Shown one piece after another: positions 27,906-36,449 of a DNA stretch of 64,000 nucleotides. The stretch is from Candidatus Thorarchaeota archaeon SMTZ1-45 (lineage in GTDB: Archaea; Asgardarchaeota; Thorarchaeia; Thorarchaeales; Thorarchaeaceae). The stretch covers positions 1-64,000 of the forward strand of contig LRSL01000055.1 of NCBI GenBank assembly GCA_001563335.1, in the 5' to 3' direction. A program made the position numbers and the translations under genes. The stretch's first letter is position 1. The number at the start of each line of letters is the position of its first letter. The notes below the pieces were generated by a model. The model saw only the letters and a list, made by a program, of their open reading frames with translations, did no database searches and was not told the DNA's origin.

Positions 27906-28871
27906 CTAGAGGAGAATAATAGAGCTGCTAAGACCTAAGATGAGAAGTATTATTAGTATTAGGATAATTTCAAGCCACGTTCTATGTTCAATTATCTTTC
28001 TCTTCACATAATGTCTTGTTATTCTGATTTTCTTGTACTGCGCATAGCTGTAAACGGTTAGCGTAGCTGAGAACAGTATTATCCCCGCGGTGACGATTAT
28101 TCTATTTGTTGGGTAATCCCAGAAGCCATTATTGATTGTTCTTAACACTTCAGCTGATTCGGTAACGTGGTTCAACGGATCATATACAACAACCTTCAAA
28201 ACGTACACAGAGTTTTCGTATCGAGTGGTGTCCCAGAGTAGTACACCCTCCAATGTGGTCCCATTGATATCAATCGTTTCATGACAATTAAATGATGATG
28301 TAGCAACAACTGTGTCATTAGCATGGAGTTCGACCATGTAAATAAAAAATCCCTCATCATGCACCCTGAAGCTCACATTTGTGATACCGGTAAGTGGTCC
28401 ATCAGGAATGTGAGTTTCTTGGATTACCGGGCCTTCAATATCCCTTCCAACACGACCCTCAATTGTCGCTGCTGAGTCTGCAAAAGGGACACCGCTAACC
28501 TTGGAAAACCAGACATACCAAGTGTCACTATGTGTTGCTTGGAAGAAAACCATGTTCAACCGACCCTCTTGTGCAGGATAACTATAATCCTCATGCTTAG
28601 TAGTTGGCTCACTCCCATTCATGATGGCATCTTGACCTGCTTGGTCAACAATGAAGAAGTAAATACCTTCTCCATCGATAATCCGAAAACGCGCATATAG
28701 GAGCTCGTCCTGGGTGAAATATAATGAAACATTGTGATACTCCCCGGGGTTTATTGTGAGTAACTCCATGTCCTCAACAAGGTCAGCCGTAACCTCTCCT
28801 GATTCGCAGAAGACTAGACAACATATAACCAAAATACAAAGAATAACCGTCCTACCTGTTGGCAAACACAA
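27906..28871 (-). CDS. Membrane-anchored extracellular protein, unknown function
   Basis: 321 residues. A signal-peptide-like hydrophobic N-terminus (VILCILVICCLVF) is followed by an outside domain of about 230 residues with several N-x-S/T sequons, predicted to be beta-rich. Two C-terminal hydrophobic spans flank a basic loop (YKKIRITRHYVKRKIIEHR). The early part (INPGEYHNVSLYFTQDELLYARFRI) resembles a GOLD/emp24-like beta strand pattern, but only weakly. It belongs to a series of small surface proteins in this accessory region. Confidence 0.7.
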   Translation of the reverse strand: MCLPTGRTVILCILVICCLVFCESGEVTADLVEDMELLTINPGEYHNVSLYFTQDELLYARFRIIDGEGIYFFIVDQAGQDAIMNGSEPTTKHEDYSYPAQEGRLNMVFFQATHSDTWYVWFSKVSGVPFADSAATIEGRVGRDIEGPVIQETHIPDGPLTGITNVSFRVHDEGFFIYMVELHANDTVVATSSFNCHETIDINGTTLEGVLLWDTTRYENSVYVLKVVVYDPLNHVTESAEVLRTINNGFWDYPTNRIIVTAGIILFSATLTVYSYAQYKKIRITRHYVKRKIIEHRTWLEIILILIILLILGLSSSIILL

Positions 28872-28962
28872 TCCTCCTACGGAAATAAGAACACATCAGC
28901 TAAATTATCTTTCGACCTCAAAAAAGGAGCTTCTCATTCACCTGTAGTATCAGCCCGCCATA

Positions 28963-29017
28963 CGTTCCTACACGGATGTGTGGCTTCTCGATGATCGGTA
29001 TCTCAAACAACCGGAGT
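28963..29017. repeat. Dispersed repeat copy R1
   Basis: 55 bases matching 32442-32496 at 47 of 55 positions without gaps; the longest shared block is ATCGGTATCTCAAA, and CTACAC, GATGTGTG and AACCGGAGT are also shared. It ends 39 bases before the start of a small membrane-protein gene (29057). Confidence 0.75.
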
Positions 29018-29056
29018 ACCATCATCTTTCATAAGGATTAACGTACTAACATCATT

Positions 29057-29701
29057 GTGGTTTCAGCTGTTCTCTTGATTCTTGGTCTACTGGTTATCGT
29101 ACTACGAGTCAGCAACATTCACGATGGACAAGCATGTTCTGAAAGAATCTATGACTCCCTATATGACTCATGCACAACACTAAGTTCTGACTCCCCAGTA
29201 GTTGGTCCTAATATCAGCTGGTTTCCTGATCCGAATGTCACTATGGCCATCGATGGCTATTACAATGGTCAGAACCAAGAAATCTTCGATTATTGGGTTT
29301 GGGTAAATGATTCTCTAGGAGTTGACTCTGTGATCTTTCGTTTCAAGTGGAGTAACGACGAAAAGTGGCTGAACAGAACTACTGGATTAATAGAGGGGGA
29401 TGAGTTTCATGGGAGGTACAAAGGGAATCTAACTTGGCCAGCTCCCGGTGGTGGCAATTTTCAGTTCAAGGTATTCGCCAACAATACGTTAGGATACTGG
29501 AATGAAACTAGTCCTATGTCTGTTTGGTTTGGCTACTTGTACTGGAATCCGATTTACACCCCACACTTCTGGATTCTGTTCGTGATTCTTCCACTGGTGT
29601 CATTGATTGGTCTAGTTGGAGTTTGGAAGCTTAGACAAAAACGCACGTTATCTTGGACGCATGTGACATCAGCCCACAAAGGATTATGGACTGTGACCTG
29701 A
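29057..29701 (+). CDS. Membrane-anchored extracellular protein, unknown function
   Basis: 214 residues. A hydrophobic N-terminus (VLLILGLLVIVLRV) starts immediately after the GTG, then an extracellular region with many N-x-S/T sites and aromatic-rich strands (DYWVWVNDSLGVDSVIFRFKW, GGGNFQFKVFANNTLGYW), suggestive of an Ig-like beta sandwich. A C-terminal span (FWILFVILPLVSLIGLVGVW) leads to a short basic tail. No family recognised. Repeat R1 lies directly upstream. Confidence 0.65.
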   Translation: MVSAVLLILGLLVIVLRVSNIHDGQACSERIYDSLYDSCTTLSSDSPVVGPNISWFPDPNVTMAIDGYYNGQNQEIFDYWVWVNDSLGVDSVIFRFKWSNDEKWLNRTTGLIEGDEFHGRYKGNLTWPAPGGGNFQFKVFANNTLGYWNETSPMSVWFGYLYWNPIYTPHFWILFVILPLVSLIGLVGVWKLRQKRTLSWTHVTSAHKGLWTVT

Positions 29702-29827
29702 GAACAAAGAAATATATCGGGTAAATTCTCAAGTGATTACCACCTTCCTCAAAGAGCATAAATTGATTCATGTCAATGTATTCTGCGTGGCGTGTGCAAG
29801 CACGATTCAGATTTTGGGGGATAAAGA

Positions 29828-30607
29828 TTGAATCCAATTGAGATTAGAAATCTTGTAAAGTCCTATGGTCATTTGATTGCTGTCAATAACCTATCTTTCG
29901 ATGTTCGTGAGGGTGAAATCTATGGTCTACTAGGACCAAACGGTGCTGGGAAGACAACAACCTTGAAAGTTTTGATGGGACTTTTAGATCCTGATTCAGG
30001 AACTGTCAATGTCTTTGGAATCAGTTCGGTTTCTGATCCTATTGAGGTTAAAAAAAGAGTAGGTTATGTTCCTGAAGAACAACTTCTCTATAATTCGTTA
30101 ACATCTCGAGAAATCCTTGAGTTCGTAGCGTCAATTCGTGGCCTCGATTATTTTCATGCAAAAAACCGAGTGACAGAGATGGCTCGTGCACTTGATTTTA
30201 CAAGTCACTATAATAAACCAATTGTGACATTATCTCAAGGGAATAAACAGAAGGCAATGCTTCTCATAGCAATGCTACATGCTCCTGATTTGCTGATACT
30301 CGATGAACCTTTCTCTGGTTTGGATGTTAGAACAACGCGGATAATGAAGGACGTTATTCGTATTCACACAGAAAAAGGTGGATCAGTATTATTAAGTACA
30401 CACATAATGGAGATGGCTGAGGGTCTCTGTGATCGTGTTGGTATTATTGATGAAGGTGTTTTGGTAGCAGAAGGAACTCTGGAGGAGCTTCGGGATCAAG
30501 CAGAATCTGAAGGAGCTACGCTGGAGAATGTATTTCTGAAACTAACAGGTGAAGAGGAGGAAGTCAGAGAGGGCGTCGATGCATTACGGGAGGCTTTGGA
30601 CAATTGA
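29828..30607 (+). CDS. ABC transporter ATP-binding protein
   Basis: 259 residues of an ABC-2-type ATPase: Walker A GPNGAGKTTTLK near 37, Q-loop PEEQLLYNSLTSREIL, signature LSQGNKQK (the usual variant in this subfamily), Walker B LLILDEPFSGLD, and the switch histidine in LLSTHIMEMAE. TTG start with GGGGGATAAAG upstream. Its stop overlaps the start of the permease gene by four bases (TTGA), so the two are translationally coupled. The exported substrate is unknown. Confidence 0.93.
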   Translation: MNPIEIRNLVKSYGHLIAVNNLSFDVREGEIYGLLGPNGAGKTTTLKVLMGLLDPDSGTVNVFGISSVSDPIEVKKRVGYVPEEQLLYNSLTSREILEFVASIRGLDYFHAKNRVTEMARALDFTSHYNKPIVTLSQGNKQKAMLLIAMLHAPDLLILDEPFSGLDVRTTRIMKDVIRIHTEKGGSVLLSTHIMEMAEGLCDRVGIIDEGVLVAEGTLEELRDQAESEGATLENVFLKLTGEEEEVREGVDALREALDN

Positions 30608-32250
30608 ATTTTCGTGAGCGTTGGAAGATTGCAGGTACCATCGCTCAGGAAATTAGATTTCATGGAATGCTAGAAGCCAACCCTTCCAATCTTTCTAGAA
30701 TCAAAGAGAAACCTGAACGTGTTGTTAATCAAATTAAGAGAAGTGCATCATGGAATGCAATCCTGACGGGGTTTGTCATCATTATGATTGGTTTTCTGAT
30801 GGTGGCGTCAGTATTATTCCTTGGAATACCTGGTGAACGCGAACTGAATTTTGCTATATCGCTTGGAATCTTCCTTGGTCTGGGTTTTGTAATAATATTC
30901 TTTGTAAATCTGACCTCCGCAGCCGGATTCTTCAATGCAGGTGCTATGCTATTACCTTCTACATTGCCATTTAGCAGACCCGATCTGGAGGGATTGATGA
31001 CCTTGGTCTTTGTACGAATATTCGTAGCTCCCTACGTCCTGCTTCTGACTATTTTTCCTTTAATAACATCTCTTGCTTTTGGGATTGTCACAGGAATCTT
31101 TGTTCTTGGAGCATTAGTAACAACGCTGATTTTATCTCTAGGTGCCTTAATCAGAGCAGCGGGATGGTTTCATCAGAAATCGCAGTCTGGTGACGAGTCA
31201 GCATTTTCGGTCATCATTCGAGTTGGGGCAGGCATAGGAATGACTCTCGGTATTGTCATGGCTTACGGCGCTATGAATTTTGTACCATATATTGTTGAAT
31301 TTATCATCTTTGTTTCAACAGCTTTTAATCCGGAAGTTCTGAGTATTTTTGCTCTAATTTTCCCATTCTCCTTTGGATTCGTTGGGGCAATGTTGACATA
31401 TGGTCTTGTATTCTCTCTCCCAACAAACACTATTGCTATTGCTGCATCAATCATCTATGTTTTTCTAAGCCTGCGAAGTTATCGTTCAAGCGGTCGAATA
31501 TTGCGTTCTCTTGCACTAGGCGGTGTGCCCATGGCAGTAGCATCCACTATAAGGCCAATCGATTTGCATATCTCTTCTTCAATTCCTGCTCTCATTAGAA
31601 AAGATATCCGAGTCGCAACTCGGAGTCTTGGTTCAATTATGCTCCTTGTGTTTCCTTTTCTTATGATCTTTGTAATCCTTCCTACTTTATTCATCGGATA
31701 CACTGAATCTACCGTTATACGGAGTTTTTCGGTTTTAATGGTGGTGGGATATGCTACAATGTTTGCAGGCCTCTCAATAATGGGGCTACTTGGGCTTGAT
31801 ACACAGGGAGCGTCAGTGTATGAAGGATTACCACTTCAAACAAGACAAGTTCTTAACTCTAAGATAACCATATTCGCCATTTCTTATGCGGCTACATTAT
31901 TGATTGTTTTCGTATTACTCCTATCTAGTCGCTTAATTTCACCATTTCTTCTATTCATACCATTATTTCAACTACCTTGTGGGTATTCAATTGGTGGAGC
32001 TGTAGGTGGTGTAATTTATAGGATACGTGGTGGTGGTCGAGTAACTTCAGTGAATCTTGTAGGTGACCAGGCAGTATCATTCATGGCCCTGATAGTAAGT
32101 GCAATAGTTGGCTTTCTACCTTTGATTGGTTATTCTGTTATCTTATTGCAAACTGGGAGTCATTTGCTATCAATCCTCTCCCAACTGTCAATATCGTTGC
32201 TTGAAATGGTTCTGTTACTAATTGGTATACCCCGTGTCTTGAGAGATTAA
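30604..32250 (+). CDS. ABC-2-type transporter permease
   Basis: 548 residues with an N-terminal cytoplasmic stretch (about 1-50) and some twelve hydrophobic spans in two halves joined by a loop around 330-350 (SSIPALIRKDIRVATRS). The second half opens with the LIRKDIRVATRSLGS pattern common in archaeal ABC-2 permeases. It partners with the ATPase encoded directly upstream (TTGA overlap). The substrate is not evident; neighbouring surface proteins might be functionally linked. Confidence 0.8.
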   Translation: MNFRERWKIAGTIAQEIRFHGMLEANPSNLSRIKEKPERVVNQIKRSASWNAILTGFVIIMIGFLMVASVLFLGIPGERELNFAISLGIFLGLGFVIIFFVNLTSAAGFFNAGAMLLPSTLPFSRPDLEGLMTLVFVRIFVAPYVLLLTIFPLITSLAFGIVTGIFVLGALVTTLILSLGALIRAAGWFHQKSQSGDESAFSVIIRVGAGIGMTLGIVMAYGAMNFVPYIVEFIIFVSTAFNPEVLSIFALIFPFSFGFVGAMLTYGLVFSLPTNTIAIAASIIYVFLSLRSYRSSGRILRSLALGGVPMAVASTIRPIDLHISSSIPALIRKDIRVATRSLGSIMLLVFPFLMIFVILPTLFIGYTESTVIRSFSVLMVVGYATMFAGLSIMGLLGLDTQGASVYEGLPLQTRQVLNSKITIFAISYAATLLIVFVLLLSSRLISPFLLFIPLFQLPCGYSIGGAVGGVIYRIRGGGRVTSVNLVGDQAVSFMALIVSAIVGFLPLIGYSVILLQTGSHLLSILSQLSISLLEMVLLLIGIPRVLRD

Positions 32251-32370
32251 ATAGAAGATATTGTTGTCAAACTGTACACATGGATTCTTTCTTGCTGTAG
32301 AGATGATTATCGTTGCTGAATTGGTCTGGTGGTGTCGATTAATTGAGAATGGATGAGATGTGTTTCATGC

Positions 32371-32496
32371 GAGAATAAATCGCCCTACTTTGTATTAATC
32401 CCGAGAGAGAGTCACACTGGTAGCACCAGTGGATCGAGTCGCGTTTCTACACTGATGTGTGATATCTCGGTTATCGGTATCTCAAATAACCGGAGT
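32371..32496. repeat. Dispersed repeat copy R2 in a 363-base intergenic region
   Basis: The gap 32251-32613 has no gene I can support but holds two repeat modules. The left one (32371-32427) matches R3 at 34074-34127 (GAGAATAAA, TGTAT-AAT-CCGA, TCACACTGGT). The right one (32442-32496) matches R1. CGGTTAT and ATAACCG inside the right module can form a seven-base hairpin. The beginning of the gap (ATAGAAGATATTG at 32251, AGATGATTATCGTTG at 32301) matches R4 at 35726-35765. Confidence 0.75.
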
Positions 32497-32613
32497 GCAG
32501 GCTTGCTCGAACATGCTTACAATTCAGATGAACAGTACACATCAACAACCTTCCAACATTTTATCAACATCCCAAGCGGGATATAGACGAATGATATGAG
32601 AACGTGACATTGA

Positions 32614-33072
32614 ATGATAATTATCACTGTGGTCACACTACTAGCATGGAGATTACTCAGACGCTTTAGAAAGCAGTATTCACTTGCCATATTTCTCGTT
32701 GTGATAGCTATAACCTCATTTCTCGTCATGTACGATGTTAAGACTGCTGGAGTGTTTCGAGAGAACATAACGCCGGATTATGACATTGTTCACTACAACA
32801 GTTTCGTATTGTTCCCATTTGTTGTTCAGAAGCATCACAACTGGTCATCGCAGGAGTACTTCTATCGAGTTCTCCTCTTGGGTCGCGAAGGGAGTGTGAA
32901 GTATGAGGAAACTCCAAAGCCAGACCAGAGCGAGTACATGCATTTGTCCCTCGTAGTGATCTCTGCAATATTCTGTGTTCTAGGGTTCCTCTCCGCTTCA
33001 TTGGTAATTATCGTTGTTGAGTTTGTTAATTGGTATCGATTCAGGAAGGGAGTGCGGTGCGAAGAAAGGTAG
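32614..33072 (+). CDS. Small membrane protein, unknown function
   Basis: 152 residues: two N-terminal hydrophobic segments (IIITVVTLLAWRLL and LAIFLVVIAITSFLVMYDV), an outside loop of about 60 residues with two N-x-S/T sites, and a C-terminal span (LSLVVISAIFCVLGFLSASLVIIVV) followed by a basic end. No family recognised. Its end overlaps the next gene by 16 bases when that gene starts at 33057, suggesting coupled translation. Confidence 0.6.
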   Translation: MIIITVVTLLAWRLLRRFRKQYSLAIFLVVIAITSFLVMYDVKTAGVFRENITPDYDIVHYNSFVLFPFVVQKHHNWSSQEYFYRVLLLGREGSVKYEETPKPDQSEYMHLSLVVISAIFCVLGFLSASLVIIVVEFVNWYRFRKGVRCEER

Positions 33073-34037
33073 TGGTAATATCAATAGCAGTAATTATCCT
33101 AGTCCTAATCCTTGTCTATTTTCGACCTCCTTCTTATCATACGACACCAGAAGGAATTCCAGTTTTAGATTCCGTCTTTGCAGAATTAGTTGACCAAGAT
33201 CCAGATCCGGTTGTTTTCCCACAGTTTCCGGTTGTTGAAACTCCATTATCTATCACGATGGATTGCGACTACAGCCAATTTGAAAAAGTGAATGAGAGCA
33301 TTGCACTGTTAGCATCGATTGAATTCAGCTTGAAAGTCTGGTATCTGACGGAATATAATCTGACAATAGACACAGATTGGACTATTCTTGATGACGAAAT
33401 TTGGCGTTTCAGATTCCATGATGATAGTGTAGATGTCTATGTGTCAGTGAATTCGATATCGGGGAAAGTTTGTGGTTTTTCTTCCGTATGGCCTATTGGT
33501 GAATCACCATTCTTGCCAAATACATCGGAAAACCAATTTGCCAACTCTTCAGAACTGGAGCAATTAGCAATCGATTTCTTCAATCAATTCAACTACTCAT
33601 TATCACCTCATGCAAGATATATTGGTCCTAATCTAAGATATGACTATGCCTTTCATCATGACGTTTTTGTGATTTCATTTTCTAACGTAGTTAATAATAT
33701 ATTAATCGAAAGTGGAATACATCTTCGTCTTGATGTTGAAGCAAATGCAATCTTAAGTTTCAGTTATACTTGGGTACATGTCGATGCCCTTCCAATAGAG
33801 AATATAATTTCCCTTGAACAAGCTAGTCAATATGCACGGAGTTATCTAACAGAAGAAGCTAATATTTCGCAATTTACAATAAATACAGTAGAACTTCTTT
33901 TCGACAGGACTTGGACACCAGTAGGCGACCTTTATCGACTAGGCTGGATTGTTTCCATTGACTCTGAATATATAGTAGGGTTAAAGATTGATGCAAAAAG
34001 TGGATTCATCTATGATATTGGATACAAGGTAGTCTAG
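33057..34037 (+). CDS. Secreted, N-terminally anchored protein with PepSY-like repeats
   Basis: 326 residues from the GTG at 33057: RRKVVVISIAVIILVLILVYF is a signal anchor, and the rest is extracellular. Two or three segments have the PepSY-like layout of helix, strand, strand (SSELEQLAIDFFNQFNYSL; ISLEQASQYARSYLTEEANI; then LGWIVSIDSEYIVGLKID followed by AKSGFIYDIGYKV). PepSY domains often inhibit proteases; this is a pattern-level guess. The frame also runs from TTG 33030, but AGGAAGGGAG lies just before 33057. Confidence 0.62.
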   Translation: MRRKVVVISIAVIILVLILVYFRPPSYHTTPEGIPVLDSVFAELVDQDPDPVVFPQFPVVETPLSITMDCDYSQFEKVNESIALLASIEFSLKVWYLTEYNLTIDTDWTILDDEIWRFRFHDDSVDVYVSVNSISGKVCGFSSVWPIGESPFLPNTSENQFANSSELEQLAIDFFNQFNYSLSPHARYIGPNLRYDYAFHHDVFVISFSNVVNNILIESGIHLRLDVEANAILSFSYTWVHVDALPIENIISLEQASQYARSYLTEEANISQFTINTVELLFDRTWTPVGDLYRLGWIVSIDSEYIVGLKIDAKSGFIYDIGYKVV

Positions 34038-34073
34038 TCTGCTGAAACTAATAGCAGAATTTTCGTTTTCTAC

Positions 34074-34127
34074 GAGAATAAACCATCCAATCTTGTATCA
34101 ATTCCGAAAGATTCACACTGGTGGAAC
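34074..34127. repeat. Dispersed repeat copy R3
   Basis: Matches the left module of R2 (32371-32427) at about three quarters of positions with small gaps: GAGAATAAA, CTTGTAT, CCGA, TTCACACTGGT. It lies 125 bases upstream of a small membrane-protein gene (34253). Confidence 0.65.
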
Positions 34128-34252
34128 TGGCAGTCTGGCATAAAAACATCCATGTCTATTCCACTTGTATATTACACAATATCTTCAACTCTTCTGATAT
34201 TATTAAAAAATCTTAAAGTCAAAAAGGGGTTATACATAATTGGGGATTTGAT

Positions 34253-34861
34253 TTGGATGAAAATCAGCCTGAGCAGGTCAGGAATAGAGTAATTGAGAGT
34301 ATTAAAACGCAGAGAGCAATTCTTGTGCGGCGTGTTGCAATCATACTACTGCTTCTTTATTTTGCCGTTATGGTGGATGTTGGAAGTTACGTCTACGGGA
34401 CTGTCGATCATGGGTTCTATTTTACATATCTTGGATATGACATATTCCCCATACCGTATCAATGGGCGGTCCTTCTACCTGTAATAACTGAACTGGACCC
34501 ACTCAGATCATTCATCTTCTTCACTTTCATCGGGCAAGGGATATGGATTGTCTGGGCGTTATTAGGTATCATTTACATTGTGATGCCACTTGTTCATTGG
34601 GCATACAACATCAAGAGAGAACCAGATTCGGAAATTATGCAAGTTCGATCAGATAAGGTTGAGAAAATAGGAGTCATCACAGGGATAGTTGCAGTTCTCT
34701 CGGTATATCTTTCAGTTGTAACTTTCAGGATCAATCTCGTGAATTATGGTCTTCTGCCACTAGTATTAGTATCAAGCTTATCAATCGTGGTCATATGTTT
34801 CCTAGTAATTGAAATTTTAAATATGATTAGAAATAAGACAAGGAAAATTCCAGTCACTTAG
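34253..34861 (+). CDS. Small multi-pass membrane protein, unknown function
   Basis: 202 residues with four or five hydrophobic spans (about 25-45, 60-80, 90-120, 140-165, 168-195), a short charged N-terminus (DENQPEQVRNRVIESIKTQR) and a basic C-terminus. No recognised family. TTG start with GGGGAT upstream. The decayed copy of the L10e start region follows directly. Confidence 0.65.
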   Translation: MDENQPEQVRNRVIESIKTQRAILVRRVAIILLLLYFAVMVDVGSYVYGTVDHGFYFTYLGYDIFPIPYQWAVLLPVITELDPLRSFIFFTFIGQGIWIVWALLGIIYIVMPLVHWAYNIKREPDSEIMQVRSDKVEKIGVITGIVAVLSVYLSVVTFRINLVNYGLLPLVLVSSLSIVVICFLVIEILNMIRNKTRKIPVT

Positions 34862-34892
34862 TGATGAATCATTTAGAAACACTAGATCAATC

Positions 34893-35000
34893 AACAATGA
34901 TCTGGTTCTCTCCCATAATCATCACAAATTGGTCTTTTAAACTAGTATCTAGTCAGAACTACTCGAACCAACGGGGAGTCAGTACAATGATTATGGACTG
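34893..35000. repeat. Duplicated segment, decayed copy of the L10e 5' region
   Basis: A diverged copy of 27708-27817. It retains the reverse of the ATG and ribosome-binding region (CCCATAATCATCAC), but the encoded frame ends after about 31 codons and differs from L10e after nine. The TATA position is altered. It lies between a membrane-protein gene and the 3' end of the minus-strand gene at 35029, inside the accessory region. Confidence 0.75.
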
Positions 35001-35028
35001 TGATCTGATTGCATCTGACATTTGTAAA

Positions 35029-35541
35029 CTACATATGTCGAAGGCACACTTCGAATTGTGTTTGAAAGACAGCTGAGCCGGTATCTAAGTCAATGAAACG
35101 AAGTGCCCAAATGTATGCTCCGATAAAGCTTACACCAAAATAGCCAGTGGAGTATTCTGTGCCTGTCAAATCCCAACCGCCTCCACTACCATATCCCTCA
35201 AATGAATCTATCTTGTCAGAGTCGTTGAGTGACATAAAACTGGTTAATGTCATATGTGCATAACCAAATTCTAGTATGAAATTATCTTCATTTTTGTTAT
35301 GACTAAATAAGACACCCTCAACACCAACCCCGTACTCCAGATGGTCATCATCAATAATGAACTCCCTACAGAACCATTCCCCGTTGCTTAAACTGATACT
35401 TTCTCCGGGACTCGAATATATGATCTCTCTTTGTCCCAAATACATTGGAATGATACTAGGGCCTACTAATATTAGAAATAGCACTGAGAGGACACCAATA
35501 GAAAACAAGATTCGTCTTCTTTTTGTTGTTTCTTCCACCAA
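35029..35541 (-). CDS. N-terminally anchored extracellular protein, unknown function
   Basis: 170 residues: a charged start (VEETTKRRR), one hydrophobic anchor (ILFSIGVLSVLFLILVGPSII), then an extracellular beta-rich domain (GESISLSNGEWFCREFIIDDDHLEYGV; the glycine-rich YGSGGGWDLTG). The final YIWALRFIDLDTGSAVFQTQFEV looks like the closing strands of a small jelly-roll. No family recognised. TTG start preceded by AGAGGATGA. A strong inverted repeat lies about 85 bases upstream. Confidence 0.62.
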   Translation of the reverse strand: MVEETTKRRRILFSIGVLSVLFLILVGPSIIPMYLGQREIIYSSPGESISLSNGEWFCREFIIDDDHLEYGVGVEGVLFSHNKNEDNFILEFGYAHMTLTSFMSLNDSDKIDSFEGYGSGGGWDLTGTEYSTGYFGVSFIGAYIWALRFIDLDTGSAVFQTQFEVCLRHM

Positions 35542-35625
35542 GATTCATCCTCTGGGTTTCTTATCTTCACTGATTTTTGTAAAATTCGTTCTACTGGATA
35601 AATAGCTTTCAAAACTTATGTACTC

Positions 35626-35655
35626 TTGTCCAGGTCTTGTCCAAGACTTGGACAA
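35626..35655. promoter_or_regulatory. Nested inverted repeat between divergent genes
   Basis: TTGTCCA-G-GTCTTG-TC-CAAGAC-T-TGGACAA: a 30-base sequence with 7 plus 6 perfect base pairs, one mismatch and a two-base loop. It lies between genes transcribed away from each other (35541 minus, 35770 plus). This is the position of an operator; a transcript hairpin is the alternative. Confidence 0.5.
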
Positions 35656-35725
35656 TCTCTTCATAATAGATGTTATTTGTGATCATGCATAATGACGTCA
35701 AATGAGTAGTCGTGTTTGAAACGAG

Positions 35726-35765
35726 ATAGAAGATATTGCTTAAGAACAAAAGATGGTTATCGTTG
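35726..35765. repeat. Dispersed repeat copy R4
   Basis: ATAGAAGATATTG (13 identical bases) and AGATGGTTATCGTTG (one difference) occur in the same order at 32251-32263 and 32301-32315. The copy here is shorter between the two blocks and runs up to the start of the DUF3795-like gene. Confidence 0.55.
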
Positions 35766-35769
35766 ATAC

Positions 35770-36162
35770 ATGAAAGAAGAGCTCATAGCACCCTGTGGCA
35801 TGAACTGTGCAATATGTGTTGCATACTTTGGATATAGAATGGATGGAGGCAGGAGAAAGACTGCATGTAGTGGTTGTAGAATTAAGAACAAGGATTGTGC
35901 CTTTGTCAAAAAGCAATGTGAACTTCTTTCCAAACACCAGATTGAGTATTGTTTCGAGTGCGATCACTTTCCTTGTGAGCAGTTAAAGAAACTTGACAAG
36001 CGCTACAGAATTAGATTCAATATGAGCAGTATTGAGAACTTGGAGAACATAAGAGATAATGGAGTTAGAAAGTTCCTCAAACAGCAAAGGACAAGATACA
36101 GATGTCCTGAATGCGGTGGCACTATATGTGTTCACACCAACAGATGCTATAGTTGCTCTTGA
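35770..36162 (+). CDS. DUF3795-type cysteine-rich protein
   Basis: 130 residues. Begins LIAPCGMNCAICVAYFG, followed by CSGCRIKNKDC, CEL and CFECDHFPCEQLKKLDKRYR, the arrangement of the DUF3795 family, thought to bind zinc. A further C-terminal ribbon CPECGG...CYSC is present. 15 cysteines in total. The function of the family is unknown. ATG start; repeat R4 is directly upstream. Confidence 0.85.
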   Translation: MKEELIAPCGMNCAICVAYFGYRMDGGRRKTACSGCRIKNKDCAFVKKQCELLSKHQIEYCFECDHFPCEQLKKLDKRYRIRFNMSSIENLENIRDNGVRKFLKQQRTRYRCPECGGTICVHTNRCYSCS

Positions 36163-36218
36163 AATCAAGAGATTGAAAAGGAGTACTGATACAAGATATA
36201 GAGAAGGAGTATTGAATT

Positions 36219-36437
36219 ATGGGAAAGAAAGGAGTTGCAGCTGGTGTTCTGACCTTCCTTGTAGGGTTGGTGTTAGTCATAGATGACCTCCACGACTTTG
36301 TCGCAGGGACTGATTTTCTTCACTTCCTGCCAGACTTTGACCCCTATATCATCTTTGGATTCCAGCTACACCATCTCTACATTGGTATTGTATTAATCCT
36401 GATTGGACTAGCCATTGCCATGAAGTATGATGAGTAG
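36219..36437 (+). CDS. Small two-span membrane protein
   Basis: 72 residues: hydrophobic span GVAAGVLTFLVGLVLVI, an aromatic acidic loop with several histidines (DDLHDFVAGTDFLHFLPDFD, then HHLY), and a second span IGIVLILIGLAIAM with a charged tail. GAGAAGGAG before the ATG supports translation. No family recognised. It is likely co-transcribed with the DUF3795-type gene 56 bases upstream. Confidence 0.6.
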   Translation: MGKKGVAAGVLTFLVGLVLVIDDLHDFVAGTDFLHFLPDFDPYIIFGFQLHHLYIGIVLILIGLAIAMKYDE

Positions 36438-36449
36438 CGCACTTGAAGT

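Noticed and set aside
34861-35076. Plus-strand open frame of 71 codons across the L10e-like duplicate
   Set aside because: It crosses decayed non-coding sequence and the 3' end of a minus-strand gene, has no ribosome binding site of note and no protein-like pattern.
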